This document shows, in pieces, positions 1 through 8,727 of a stretch of DNA of 64,000 bases. The notes under the pieces are model-generated. The model saw only the letters and a program-made list of their open reading frames with translations. It had not been told where the DNA came from and did not search any database. The position numbers were made by a program, and so were the translations under genes. Location of the stretch: NCBI GenBank assembly GCA_022008415.1, contig JAIRBC010000018.1:50054-114053 (forward strand), given 5' to 3'. Numbering within the stretch: the stretch's first letter is position 1; the number at the start of each line of letters is the position of its first letter. The DNA is from Cerina litoralis (lineage in GTDB: Bacteria; Bacteroidota; Bacteroidia; Flavobacteriales; Flavobacteriaceae).

Positions 1-899
1 AATATACCGAGATGCGGTTTTCTGTCGGGATTTTCATTGGCCCACCAGTCCCATTCGCCATAGGGCGAACTCATAAGCAGGAAATACCTGTCTAGGCCTT
101 CATTGTATACAATATCGGGACGGAAACATCCTTGTGGGTCGGTAAAAATGGGGGCGCGATCTTCAAAAGTTCCCCAAAGCACGCTCTGAGCATTTGAAAT
201 CCCCTTATAAAAAGTATATTTCTGCTTGAACAATATAGAATCCTTATGAACCCTCCCCATAATAATGTTAGAATAATCTGCATACGCGCTGGAGCCGTCA
301 GGAGAAATGAAATAAGCAAAATCGTCGCTTGCGGCCGAATATTCCCGACCCGCATTTAACCAAGAAGGATAACCAATCTCCGGCCAATCCCAGTTTACCC
401 AATTCCATGTTTTCCCAAAATCTCCCGAATACATTAATGTACTCCCCGTTCCCTTCGGGTATCCTTGGGGATTCAGGTTCCTGACAAGGGCGTACAAAAC
501 CCCTTTTATGGCAAGGAGCCCGCTCACTTTACCAGAACCTTGACCTGCCGGGTAGGGAATGGTGCCCGTCGGTGATTTTATGTCGGAACCATGGATTTCG
601 GGCGGGTTACCTGTTATAATGACCGGTGCTGTGCTTACCTCCTTTTCCAGTCCAAAACCGGTACCATCCGTAAAAAAGGAATATTGTTTACCGTCACCGG
701 CCCAAGTAATGGCCCAGTTGTCGCCATGTCCTATGGAAACACGAACAGTATCCATCACAAAACCCGTTATCACAGTACTTTTTGGGTAAGGGTAATTCAT
801 GTCCAATATCGAACTAGCAGATTCTGATTGCCCGTATATCGTTTCCACTGCGGTAACAAAAACGACGGAAATAATTAATATATAAAGTCTATTTTTCAT
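1..899 (-). CDS. Secreted sialidase/DUF4185-like protein, C-terminus cut by window edge
   Basis: An open frame runs from an ATG at 899 leftward off the window, about 299 codons with no stop. The start is followed by a signal peptide: MKN, a hydrophobic stretch, then cleavage near YGQ-SES. The mature part is rich in Trp, Gly and Asp and contains phrases such as YSGDFGKTWNW and ISPDGSSAYADYSN, which recall the Asp-box-like blades of sialidase/BNR or DUF4185 propellers. I cannot name a substrate. It is transcribed toward the left edge and separated by 1.1 kb from the DeoR gene, so it may be an independent unit. The coding call is strong (long frame plus signal peptide); the family call is weak. 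It could equally be another five-bladed glycosidase relative. Confidence 0.75.
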   Translation of the reverse strand, partial: MKNRLYILIISVVFVTAVETIYGQSESASSILDMNYPYPKSTVITGFVMDTVRVSIGHGDNWAITWAGDGKQYSFFTDGTGFGLEKEVSTAPVIITGNPPEIHGSDIKSPTGTIPYPAGQGSGKVSGLLAIKGVLYALVRNLNPQGYPKGTGSTLMYSGDFGKTWNWVNWDWPEIGYPSWLNAGREYSAASDDFAYFISPDGSSAYADYSNIIMGRVHKDSILFKQKYTFYKGISNAQSVLWGTFEDRAPIFTDPQGCFRPDIVYNEGLDRYFLLMSSPYGEWDWWANENPDRKPHLGI

Positions 900-2044
900 T
901 TTTTTTACAATCTAGAACGCCACTCTATAGGTTTAAAACATAATTACTTAATATTGGTTTCCTGCCACCCTCGAGAACAATCAAAAGATCTAAAGACAAG
1001 ATTACCAATTTGTCTAGTAAAAATCTTCCTTAAAGTTTGCATACTATAATATCATATTTGCAATATATCCAACCGATATGCGATGGAGGCAAATATTTAG
1101 TAAATTTTAGAAGTCTTATTCTATGTATCCAATGAGGCAATCTACAATCGAAAGAATGAAGTGCATATTATCAGAAGATTGGATAATACTTTACTTCTAT
1201 CTAGCCGGAGCAATGTAGAACCTATACCAATGAAATCGCGGAAACAGTGGATACCTTTTTTAAAGACGGCCGGTACACGGGCAAACATTCCCGTTAGAAC
1301 CACATACCTCGCCTAAACCGATCGGTTCAATTTCCTTGAGCGTACTAGTACATCTGAAATCTCATATGAGAATTGATCAAAAGGAATTATAACCATGGCC
1401 GTACAAACTTAAAAAATAAAGAAAATGGATAATAGGGATAGTATACCAGTCATAGGACAAGTTCGTGCCCAAACACAGTATACCAATACATGCAATGGCA
1501 AACAATCCTATGCATTTGCGAAGACAACGGGGATTATCCCGATACAGTTTACAATTAAGCGGAAAGACCGGCCGATTAATAAAACACACTTTGGTTTTAA
1601 TACCAATTGTCAAGGAAATTCCTTCCTCTAACCAAACCACACCTTCTTTTTCGAGGGGACCACAATGTGCAAATGATCCCTTTCTGAATTCCAACACTTT
1701 GCACTGACAAATCGTAATTTTTAAAATAGAAACCAATAAAATAGGTAAGGTAACAATGCGTCCGTACCATTTCAGAAAAATGACATGAGGAATTTAGTGA
1801 TACTTTCGTTTAAAGAGATTAACAGTTACATATCCTTATTTATTGCGGATTATAATTTTAAGAAATGAGGTGCGGGAAGGTAATCGGTATAAAGTTGAGC
1901 CTGAGGTAATTTCCGAACTAATAGATTCAATGATCTTTTTAAAAAGATTCCACAGGATATGAAAAAGGATCCAACCTGTAGGGTACTTTCAATAATTACG
2001 AGTGTTCCTTTCACAAACACCTTAAAATATATGGATGGATGATA
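900..2044. other. 1.1 kb intergenic region without a convincing gene
   Basis: No frame here has both a plausible start and protein-like composition. The longest minus-strand frame (1377-1736) has a coding-looking middle but degenerates into low-quality sequence at its end, so it may be the relic of a decayed gene. I see no RNA gene and no insertion-sequence ends. It separates the left partial gene from the DeoR regulator. Confidence 0.5.
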
Positions 2045-2806
2045 TCAATTCGCAATAATCACCTTTATATTGTTCCTTTCCAACATTGCAATACTTTCCT
2101 GTTCAATTTTGGCATCCGTGATTACTTTGTCAATCTTATGGAAATCGGAAATAAATGCAAGACCACTTTGTTTAAATTTAGAGGAATCTGCAACCACGAT
2201 TACCTCCTCTGCAATATCTATCATAATTTGGTTTAAATAAGCTTCTTCCATATGGTGAGTAAAAATCCCGACGTCTGGTTTTATACCATCGATTCCAAGA
2301 AAAACCTTTTTGCAATATAGTTGTTTCAAATTGCGCTCTGCCATAGGGCCTACAAGGGACATGGAAAATTCCTTCAGGAAACCTCCAGGCATAAAAACCT
2401 GCAGGTTCTTATATTTAGACAGGTTGTTCACAATATCTAAGGCGTTGCTTATAACGGTCAATTTCTCAAATCTTTCGAGGTTATTGGAAATCTCAAAAGT
2501 GGTAGTGCCCGAGTCAAGAATAATAGAATCGTTATCTTCAATTAATGTAACCGCTTTCTTGCCTATTAAACGCTTACAATCATAATTGATATTTCTTTTT
2601 TCACTTACGGCCAGTGCAATGTTATTTGTTTTAAAAGCACCCCCATGGGCCCTAATAAGAAGTTTACTTTTTTCTAACTTATCCAAATCGTTTCTGATGG
2701 TTACCTCGCTGACCTCCATTTCCTTGCTCAGGTCATTTACGTTTACTTGACCAAAATCGTCTAGAATTTCAAGTATTTTTGATCTACGTGCCGCAGCTTT
2801 CCTCAT
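2045..2806 (-). CDS. DeoR/GlpR-family transcriptional regulator (AgaR-like candidate)
   Basis: A 253-residue protein of normal DeoR-family length. Residues about 6-60 form the winged HTH (RRSKILEILDDFGQVNVNDL, then VSEVTIRNDLDKLEK). From about residue 75 follows the phosphosugar-sensing DeoRC domain with the family signatures DSGTTTFEI, VISNALDIVNNL and FLGIDGI. Family members sense phosphorylated sugars and usually repress a sugar operon. Since the island encodes GH109, an AgaS-like isomerase, a PfkB kinase and a class II aldolase, a galactosamine/tagatose-phosphate-responsive role like AgaR is the best inference. A perfect palindrome lies 56 bp upstream of the start (2862-2880), suggesting autoregulation. 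Start ATG at 2806 places the HTH at its usual distance from the N-terminus. Confidence 0.9.
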   Translation of the reverse strand: MRKAAARRSKILEILDDFGQVNVNDLSKEMEVSEVTIRNDLDKLEKSKLLIRAHGGAFKTNNIALAVSEKRNINYDCKRLIGKKAVTLIEDNDSIILDSGTTTFEISNNLERFEKLTVISNALDIVNNLSKYKNLQVFMPGGFLKEFSMSLVGPMAERNLKQLYCKKVFLGIDGIKPDVGIFTHHMEEAYLNQIMIDIAEEVIVVADSSKFKQSGLAFISDFHKIDKVITDAKIEQESIAMLERNNIKVIIAN

Positions 2807-2850
2807 ATCCCAATTAAAATTTACATAAGTTCGTAAAGATATCTCTTTCT

Positions 2851-2894
2851 CGTTTCACTTTATAGTTAAATGTTAACTATTAATTTTCGTTTCA
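2851..2894. promoter_or_regulatory. Palindrome flanked by CGTTTCA direct repeats upstream of the DeoR gene
   Basis: Positions 2862-2880 are a perfect 8-bp inverted repeat with 3-bp spacer (ATAGTTAA-ATG-TTAACTAT). It is bracketed by identical CGTTTCA heptamers at 2851-2857 and 2888-2894. Repeated TTTC-rich half-sites are common in DeoR-family operators, so this is a candidate self-operator. Function is inferred from position only. Confidence 0.5.
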
Positions 2895-3022
2895 TGGTTG
2901 ATCAGATCGCATTGCGACAAATACCTTAGGGGCCTATTTTTATAAAACTGGATATCCAACTCTTCAAATTTAAACCATCAAATAAAAAATAAAGAGGCGG
3001 TCCAAGCCATTCCCCGTAGCTA

Positions 3023-4384
3023 TTAAACGTATTCCGATTTCATCCAGTCATAGGGTTTCCTCTTAACCCATTGACCTCTTGTGAAATCGGGAAATTCCTG
3101 GGGTTCCCCATTGTTTTCAATTGAAGCTTCCGATAATGGAGTTATAGCGCTCCAAGCCGCGGCATCGTAAACATCTATCGGTGGAGCTATATTATTTATC
3201 GCGGATTCCACGAAGGCCTTCATTACAAAATAATCCATACCTCCATGTCCGGCCCCGGTAGCTTCTTCCCCAAATTTTTGCCAAAGTGGATGATCATATT
3301 TTTTTAACCATTCTGTGGCATTATCCCATTCATCATACGATTCGGATTTCCCTTCTATATAGATCCGGTTTCCGTCAACTTCCCAGAGTCCATTTGCTCC
3401 TTGAACCCTGAATCCAAGGGAATAGGGCCTTGGGGAATTGGTGTCGTGTGTAACAATAATGGTTTCATTGTTGGCAGTCTCAATTATCGAAGTAATAATA
3501 TCACCTTGCCTGAATTTGATTTTGGCATTGGGATGATTTATACCTCCCACGTTCACAATATATCTATGAAGGCCCACCGCCTTTGTTGCCTGGGAGGTCA
3601 TACTAAGGAATCTGTTGCCCCGGTTAATGTCACACATAACTGCAATAGGGCCCACGCCGTGTGTGGGATAGGTATCCCCATTTCTATAGATCGAATGCTT
3701 AGTCCGCCACTTGGACTCAGAGATTCCCTTTTCACCAAATTCCACTCCTCTACCGTAGGCCTCTTTCCCGTCATTGAACTTCACTCCTCTAAGGTCATGT
3801 TGATAGCCGCATCTAAAATGCAACAATTCGCCAAATACATCTTGTCTTACCATGTTGAGCACGGCCATGATATCCCTACGAAAACATACGTTTTCCAAAA
3901 ACATGAAGTGCGTTCCCGTTTGTTCATGGGTATTTACCAAGTCCCAACATTCTTCAATAGTCTGGGAGGCAGAAACCTCTACGGCACTGTATTTTCCGGC
4001 CTTCATTCCGTCTACGGCCATTCTTGTATGCCATAACCACGGTGTTGCAATAAGAACCGCATCCACGTTCTTATCTTCTAAAAGATTAAGATAGTCCTTC
4101 TCGTTTTTCCCATAGGTTTTCGGTTTTTTTCTTCCGCTATCATCGAGCATTTTAAGGGCTATGTCGATCCGTTTCGGATCTATGTCGCATATAGCTGTTA
4201 CCTCGACATCACTCCTAGAAATAGCGTTGTGCAAATGATTTGTCCCGCGCAACCCTACTCCTATAAAGCCCAATCTTAACTTTTCGCCCGCAAAATGGTC
4301 GAGGCCTAACGATAGTTTTGGAGACAAGGCGGCACCTGTGCTTGCAATGGCTGTTTTTCTGATAAAATCCCTTCGTGAACCCAT
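3023..4384 (-). CDS. GH109-type alpha-N-acetylgalactosaminidase (Gfo/Idh/MocA fold), Tat-exported
   Basis: A 453-residue protein. The N-terminus has a twin-arginine signal (SRRDFIRKTAIASTG). Residues 35-160 form a Rossmann domain with the NAD-binding motif GVGLRG (42-47). The sequence closely follows the characterised Elizabethkingia GH109 enzyme as I remember it: ATPWLWH, EVSASQTIEECWD, FLENVCFRRDIMAVLNMVR, YPTHGVGP (239-246, catalytic-region His) and GAGHGGMDYF. GH109 enzymes remove terminal alpha-linked GalNAc using enzyme-bound NAD through a transient 3-keto sugar, which explains folded export by Tat. It is divergent from a paralogue at 4744, with a large inverted repeat between them. Its product would feed the AgaS/kinase/aldolase operon at 38.5 kb. 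Confident on family, fairly confident on substrate. Confidence 0.9.
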   Translation of the reverse strand: MGSRRDFIRKTAIASTGAALSPKLSLGLDHFAGEKLRLGFIGVGLRGTNHLHNAISRSDVEVTAICDIDPKRIDIALKMLDDSGRKKPKTYGKNEKDYLNLLEDKNVDAVLIATPWLWHTRMAVDGMKAGKYSAVEVSASQTIEECWDLVNTHEQTGTHFMFLENVCFRRDIMAVLNMVRQDVFGELLHFRCGYQHDLRGVKFNDGKEAYGRGVEFGEKGISESKWRTKHSIYRNGDTYPTHGVGPIAVMCDINRGNRFLSMTSQATKAVGLHRYIVNVGGINHPNAKIKFRQGDIITSIIETANNETIIVTHDTNSPRPYSLGFRVQGANGLWEVDGNRIYIEGKSESYDEWDNATEWLKKYDHPLWQKFGEEATGAGHGGMDYFVMKAFVESAINNIAPPIDVYDAAAWSAITPLSEASIENNGEPQEFPDFTRGQWVKRKPYDWMKSEYV

Positions 4385-4517
4385 GAATATTGAAATTTAA
4401 ATTTAAGTAAATAATCTACAAAGTAATCTTACACTTCAATAGTACAAGAATCTCCTATTCGATTTTAGAGACCAAGATGCTGTAATCGTAAGAAAACAAG
4501 ATTTTTAGCTAAGTATC

Positions 4518-4574
4518 GAGATAAATGATGCTTCGTATTTAAACAATACGCCAGAATACGAAAATATTTATCTC
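4518..4574. promoter_or_regulatory. Long imperfect inverted repeat between the divergent GH109 genes
   Basis: Left arm GAGATAAAT + 5 nt + TTCGTATT (4518-4539) is matched by AATACGAA + 3 nt + ATTTATCTC (4555-4574), giving 17 paired bases per arm around a 15-nt centre. It sits mid-way in the 359-bp region between genes transcribed away from each other and has no T-run, so a shared operator is likelier than a terminator. Confidence 0.5.
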
Positions 4575-4628
4575 AAAACAATTATCTAATGAAAATATTT
4601 TTATGATTAAAGAAACATTATTACATTC

Positions 4629-4659
4629 ACACAAACTTACGAAATTATTATATTTGTGT
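4629..4659 (+). promoter_or_regulatory. Possible promoter -7 element within an ACACAAA/TTTGTGT inverted repeat
   Basis: TATATTTG at 4649-4656 fits the Bacteroidota -7 consensus TAnnTTTG for the gene starting at 4744. It overlaps the right arm of a 7-bp inverted repeat (ACACAAA 4629-4635, TTTGTGT 4653-4659), as an operator would. A clear -33 TTTG is not present at the ideal spacing, so support is partial. Confidence 0.35.
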
Positions 4660-4743
4660 TTTGCTAATTTAATTTTTTTCAACCATTGTGGAAAGAATAA
4701 TATAATTTTCCGCGATTAAATGATTAATACTAAGTAGAAATTT

Positions 4744-6099
4744 ATGGGTAAGAGTAATTGTGGTCGTAGAAGTTTTATAAAACAATCAACCGTGGCTTTT
4801 AGCGGGTTGGCTCTAACCCCAATTGGTTCACCCCTTGATATTTTTGCTCAAAGGGAAAACGATGCAAAACCGATAAGGCTAGGTTTTGTGGGAATAGGCG
4901 GCCGTGGCTCTTACCATCTCGATGTAGCTCTGGGAATGGAAGGTGTGATGGTTCCTGCCATTTGTGAAATTAAGCCGGAACGCCTTTACAATGCAAAAAG
5001 ATGGATTGAAGAGGCAGGACAGCCGTCACCTCGTTTATACGATAGAGGTCTAACGGATTTTGAGCGTCTATGTGAGGAAGAGACGTTGGATGCGGTAATA
5101 TGCTCCACATCATGGGAATGGCATGCCCCCGTTTGTCTTGCCGCCATGAACAATGACAAGCACGCCGTTTCGGAGGTTCCTATTGTACTCACGCTCGATG
5201 AGGCTTGGGCATTGGTGGAAACTTCAGAAAAAACTGGAAAATGGGCAACTCTTGCACTCGAACAAGCCATGTTGGAGAGTTCCGATGGGCTCGCCCTGCT
5301 GAACATGGTACAAAAAGGGCTATTTGGGGAAATATTGCACACGGAGGGCGGGTATATTCACGACTTGAGATTCGTTAAGAACAATCCGGCAGAAGAACCT
5401 TGGAGATTGGCCTATGATGTAACCCATAACGGCAACCTTTATCCAGATCACCCCATGAACCGAATAATGGCCTATGAAGGCATAAACCGCGGTGATAGGC
5501 TAGATCATTTGGTCTCTATGGGTTCCAAGGGAGAAATGCTACACAATTATGCAGTGTTGAATTACGGCAGGGACTCCGAACAGGCCAAAATTAAATTTAA
5601 GCAGAGCGATGTCAATGCGACATTAATACGCACGGTAAATGGAAAATTGATTACCTTAAACTACGACACAAATACCCCGCACCCAAGAGGATTATTCCGA
5701 TTACAAGGAACTAAGGGGGTATATTTGAGAGGAAGCGCTTTAGAAGGACCAAAAATTTACCTTGAGGGCCTTAGCCCCAAGGAACACGAATGGGAGTCCG
5801 CAGGGAAATACTTGGAAGAGTATCAACATCCTACGCTCAAAAATTATAAGCCGGCTCCCCGAAAAAGGGCAATCAGAGGCCATGGGGGCAGTGGTAGTAC
5901 AACGCCTTTAACCTGGCATTTGTTGGTCCAAGCATTGCGCGAGAACAAAATGCCCTATTTTGATGTCTACGATTCTGTGACCAGTAGCGTAATTTTTCCG
6001 CTTTCCAATCTTTCAGTAGCAAATAAGAGCAAAACGGTGGATGTTCCAGATTTTACCAAAGGTAAATGGAAATCCAGGCCACCGCTATCTATTGGGTAG
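4744..6099 (+). CDS. GH109-like Gfo/Idh/MocA oxidoreductase, divergent paralogue, Tat-exported
   Basis: A 451-residue protein. Twin-arginine signal GRRSFIKQSTVAFSG at residues 8-22, then a Rossmann domain with GIGGRG (50-55). Overall order and length match the GH109 protein encoded divergently at 3023-4384: STSWEWH, ITRGH-type C-terminal Gly/His segment, and VPDFTKGKWK against PDFTRGQWV at the C-terminus. Key segments differ, however. The catalytic-region YPTHGVGP becomes YPDHPMNR (233-240), keeping Tyr and His but losing the Gly-rich turn, and the ENVCFRRD stretch is replaced by EQAMLESS. This suggests the same NAD-dependent 3-keto chemistry on a different glycoside. It begins a run with the amidohydrolase at 6162 (62-bp gap), so the two are probably co-transcribed. 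Confidence 0.8.
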   Translation: MGKSNCGRRSFIKQSTVAFSGLALTPIGSPLDIFAQRENDAKPIRLGFVGIGGRGSYHLDVALGMEGVMVPAICEIKPERLYNAKRWIEEAGQPSPRLYDRGLTDFERLCEEETLDAVICSTSWEWHAPVCLAAMNNDKHAVSEVPIVLTLDEAWALVETSEKTGKWATLALEQAMLESSDGLALLNMVQKGLFGEILHTEGGYIHDLRFVKNNPAEEPWRLAYDVTHNGNLYPDHPMNRIMAYEGINRGDRLDHLVSMGSKGEMLHNYAVLNYGRDSEQAKIKFKQSDVNATLIRTVNGKLITLNYDTNTPHPRGLFRLQGTKGVYLRGSALEGPKIYLEGLSPKEHEWESAGKYLEEYQHPTLKNYKPAPRKRAIRGHGGSGSTTPLTWHLLVQALRENKMPYFDVYDSVTSSVIFPLSNLSVANKSKTVDVPDFTKGKWKSRPPLSIG

Positions 6100-6161
6100 T
6101 TCTTTGCGCGTTATATTTTAGATGGCTAAAAGGCCTCCAAAACATTTTACACGACTAAATC

Positions 6162-7295
6162 ATGAACAAACTTATTGCAATCCCTACAATTGGTATAATA
6201 TTACTCAACCTTGCCGGTTGTCAGAATAGTGGGGAATTTAAATCCCTCGATACGAAAGACACTGTCATGAGTCCCGAAAATCTGCTTCTAAAAGATTGGA
6301 AGCCAAAGTCTATTTACAAAGTTCCCGTTACCGATATCGAGAAAGCGAAATTCCCCGTTGTAGACATGCATGCCCACAATTATACCACGACTCCGCAAGA
6401 AATAGCCGAACGCGTTGGAATAATGGACAAAGTGGGCATTCAAAAATCTGTTGTTTTCACTAATGAAGTGGGTGGTAAATTTGATTCGATATATTCTATG
6501 TATTCCAAATACCCAGATCGGTTTGATGTTTATTGTGGATTTGATTTTTCGGGCTATCAAAAAAAGGATTGGCCCGAAAAGGCCGTAAAGGAACTTCGCC
6601 GGTGCGTAAATAAAGGTGCGGTAGGAGTTGGGGAACTCCACGATAAAGGGGGGGGGTTGGTTGAGGGTCTCCATCCCGATGACCCTCGAATGGATCCCCT
6701 ATTCGAAGCTTGTGCAGAATTGGGGATACCCGTCAATTTACACATGTCCGACCCAAAATGGATGTATGAAACCATGGATTCTACCAATGACGGACTTATG
6801 CGGGCGTGGACCTGGAGGGTAAGGGACAAGGGTTTTGACCACAACGTCCTGATGGATATTTTGGCGAACACGCTTAAACGGCACCCGAAAACAATATTCG
6901 TGGCCTCACATCTGGCAAATTGCACCTTCGATTTATCAATTCTAGGGAGAATGTTTGACAAATTTCCAAATCTAAACGCCGATATCTCTGCGCGCTTTTC
7001 CGAATTTTCCACCGTCCCCAGAGCTACTGCCGCGTTTTTCGAAAAATACCAGGACAGGGTAGTTTATGGGACGGACTACGGCTGGGAGGTCTGGAACAAA
7101 CACAGCGACTATGGCAACAATACCTCGCTAGACTCCATGTTCCGGACGACTTTTAGGACTCTTGAAACTCAGGATGAACATTTCTATTTAACAGATTTGG
7201 TCGGCTATAAATGGCCCATGTACGGTCTCGGCCTAAATGATTCTGTCTTAAAAAAAATTTATACGTCCAACGCCAGAAGGATCGGGAAACAATAA
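6162..7295 (+). CDS. Lipoprotein amidohydrolase (PF04909, lactonase-like), copy 1
   Basis: A 377-residue protein with a lipoprotein signal (LLNLAGC, Cys20). The TIM-barrel metal site of the amidohydrolase-2 family is visible: DMHAH (68-72), GVGELH (Glu159 region), NLHMS (His194), ASHLAN (His250) and YGTDYGW (Asp305). PF04909 includes 2-pyrone-4,6-dicarboxylate hydrolase-type enzymes and sugar lactonases, so hydrolysis of a lactone or cyclic ester in the periplasm is possible; the substrate is not readable from sequence. It is clearly paralogous to the protein at 40296 (shared PVVDMH/PIIDMH, GIQKSVV, CGFDF, YGLGL segments) and more distantly to 8728. It follows the GH109-like gene by 62 bp. 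Confidence 0.85.
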   Translation: MNKLIAIPTIGIILLNLAGCQNSGEFKSLDTKDTVMSPENLLLKDWKPKSIYKVPVTDIEKAKFPVVDMHAHNYTTTPQEIAERVGIMDKVGIQKSVVFTNEVGGKFDSIYSMYSKYPDRFDVYCGFDFSGYQKKDWPEKAVKELRRCVNKGAVGVGELHDKGGGLVEGLHPDDPRMDPLFEACAELGIPVNLHMSDPKWMYETMDSTNDGLMRAWTWRVRDKGFDHNVLMDILANTLKRHPKTIFVASHLANCTFDLSILGRMFDKFPNLNADISARFSEFSTVPRATAAFFEKYQDRVVYGTDYGWEVWNKHSDYGNNTSLDSMFRTTFRTLETQDEHFYLTDLVGYKWPMYGLGLNDSVLKKIYTSNARRIGKQ

Positions 7296-7419
7296 TATTT
7301 AAGCTTAATAAATTCCATCGGGTATTATTGTAATATTTTAAAATATTGGTTTGGTAACAGCCATTCCTAAAAAAACGATCAATCTTTTAATGTATCATTA
7401 ATCTCTTACTGCTTTAATT

Positions 7420-8622
7420 ATGGATAAATCAACTACCGCTAAACTCGACGCAGCTTCAGCCAAGGGAGGCGTAATGTCGGGGCCTATGGACCTACTGGAC
7501 AAGACCCGGGCCAAAGAAGTCATTAAAAAAGGGGGCAGGCTCCTATCCCTAGATTTTTACAGAGGTCTCGTGATGGTCCTACTTATGCTGGAGTCTACCG
7601 GAATGTACGAGCACTGGCTGGACATGTCAGAAGAAGGTTCACTTCCAAATTCCCTGGCCTCACAATTTACCCATGTGCCCTGGCACGGTTTGCACTTCTG
7701 GGATTTTATCCAGCCCGCATTTATGTTCATAGCCGGTACTGCCCTGGCATTCTCTCTCACCAAGAGAACCGCAATGGGCCGCCCTTGGAAAGAACAGGCT
7801 GTCCACGCCATAAAACGCAGCTGGTGGCTGTTCTTCTGGGGGGTATTGGATTATGCCGTCCGTGGGGATCACTTGTCCTTTGAGCTTTGGGATGTCCTTA
7901 CACAACTTTCCTTTACCCTACTTCTCGCCTTTCTTATCTTTCGTTGGAAGATTGGCCACCAACTTCTCTTTAGCTTGGGCCTCTTGGTCCTGACCGAATG
8001 CCTTTATCGCTTCGCCAATGTTCCAGGGTTCGACCAGCCTTTTACCGATCAGCAAAATTTCGGGAACTATGTGGATCTGTTGCTGATGAACAAGATCAAT
8101 CCGGGGGGCTGGGTCGCCATAAACTGTATCCCCACCGCTGCCCATACCATCTGGGGGGCCGTGGCGGGAAAATGGCTTATAGACCGTGCGACCGTAAAGG
8201 GAAAGATAGGAAACATCGCAATGCTCGGAATTGCCGCGCTAGCCGCAGGCTATGCCCTTGACCTTCTGAACATCACCCCCATCATAAAACGGATCGCCAC
8301 CTCGTCATTTACCCTGGTCACGGGCGGATGGTGCCTATTGGCCCTGGCGTTTCTTTACTATTGGATAGACGTGCTCCAGCACCAAAGATACCTTCGCTTT
8401 TTTACCATCGTGGGGATGAATTCCATTTTCATTTACCTGTTCTTTGAGATCGTGGTGAGCAGATGGCTCAGGGAATACGTAGAGGTGATCGTAACCGGCG
8501 TATTGTCGCCCACAGGGATGGCCCACATGGCCACCATGGTCTTTGCGGCCCTGGCGATTTTTGCCATAGAATGGTACCTGTGCTATTGGCTCTACCGAAA
8601 GAAAATATTTTTTAAGGTGTAA
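7420..8622 (+). CDS. HGSNAT-like membrane acyltransferase (DUF5009/DUF1624 type)
   Basis: A 400-residue membrane protein. After a cytosolic tail of about 40 residues comes LLSLDFYRGLVMVLLMLEST, the hallmark first helix of heparan-alpha-glucosaminide N-acetyltransferase-like proteins. WHGLHFWDFIQPAFMFIAG follows, then some eight to ten further hydrophobic helices, ending in an Arg/Lys-rich tail. The human homologue moves acetyl groups from cytosolic acetyl-CoA across a membrane onto non-reducing glucosamine. Here it could acetylate a hexosamine in the periplasm; direction and substrate are inference. The DNA looks more G+C-rich than the flanking amidohydrolase genes, with many GGG/CCC third positions, which hints at a different origin. 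It sits between two amidohydrolase genes. Confidence 0.8.
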   Translation: MDKSTTAKLDAASAKGGVMSGPMDLLDKTRAKEVIKKGGRLLSLDFYRGLVMVLLMLESTGMYEHWLDMSEEGSLPNSLASQFTHVPWHGLHFWDFIQPAFMFIAGTALAFSLTKRTAMGRPWKEQAVHAIKRSWWLFFWGVLDYAVRGDHLSFELWDVLTQLSFTLLLAFLIFRWKIGHQLLFSLGLLVLTECLYRFANVPGFDQPFTDQQNFGNYVDLLLMNKINPGGWVAINCIPTAAHTIWGAVAGKWLIDRATVKGKIGNIAMLGIAALAAGYALDLLNITPIIKRIATSSFTLVTGGWCLLALAFLYYWIDVLQHQRYLRFFTIVGMNSIFIYLFFEIVVSRWLREYVEVIVTGVLSPTGMAHMATMVFAALAIFAIEWYLCYWLYRKKIFFKV

Positions 8623-8727
8623 AATCTTGGATAGGCCCGAATAAATTGGATTTGGAGAGCCCCAACCCCACAATAAATCCGAAAGTTGTTGACCGATAAA
8701 ATCATTTCAAATTCTGAAACTAACCAA

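Noticed and set aside
1377..1736. 119-codon minus-strand frame
   Set aside because: No signal, no family resemblance I can defend, and poor composition at its C-terminal end; possibly a relic but not supportable as a gene.
3401..4036. 211-codon plus-strand frame
   Set aside because: Entirely antisense to the GH109 gene, whose translation matches a known family over its full length.
8686..8727. TTG start for the third amidohydrolase
   Set aside because: It moves the lipoprotein signal away from the N-terminus; the ATG at 8728 gives a normal signal.
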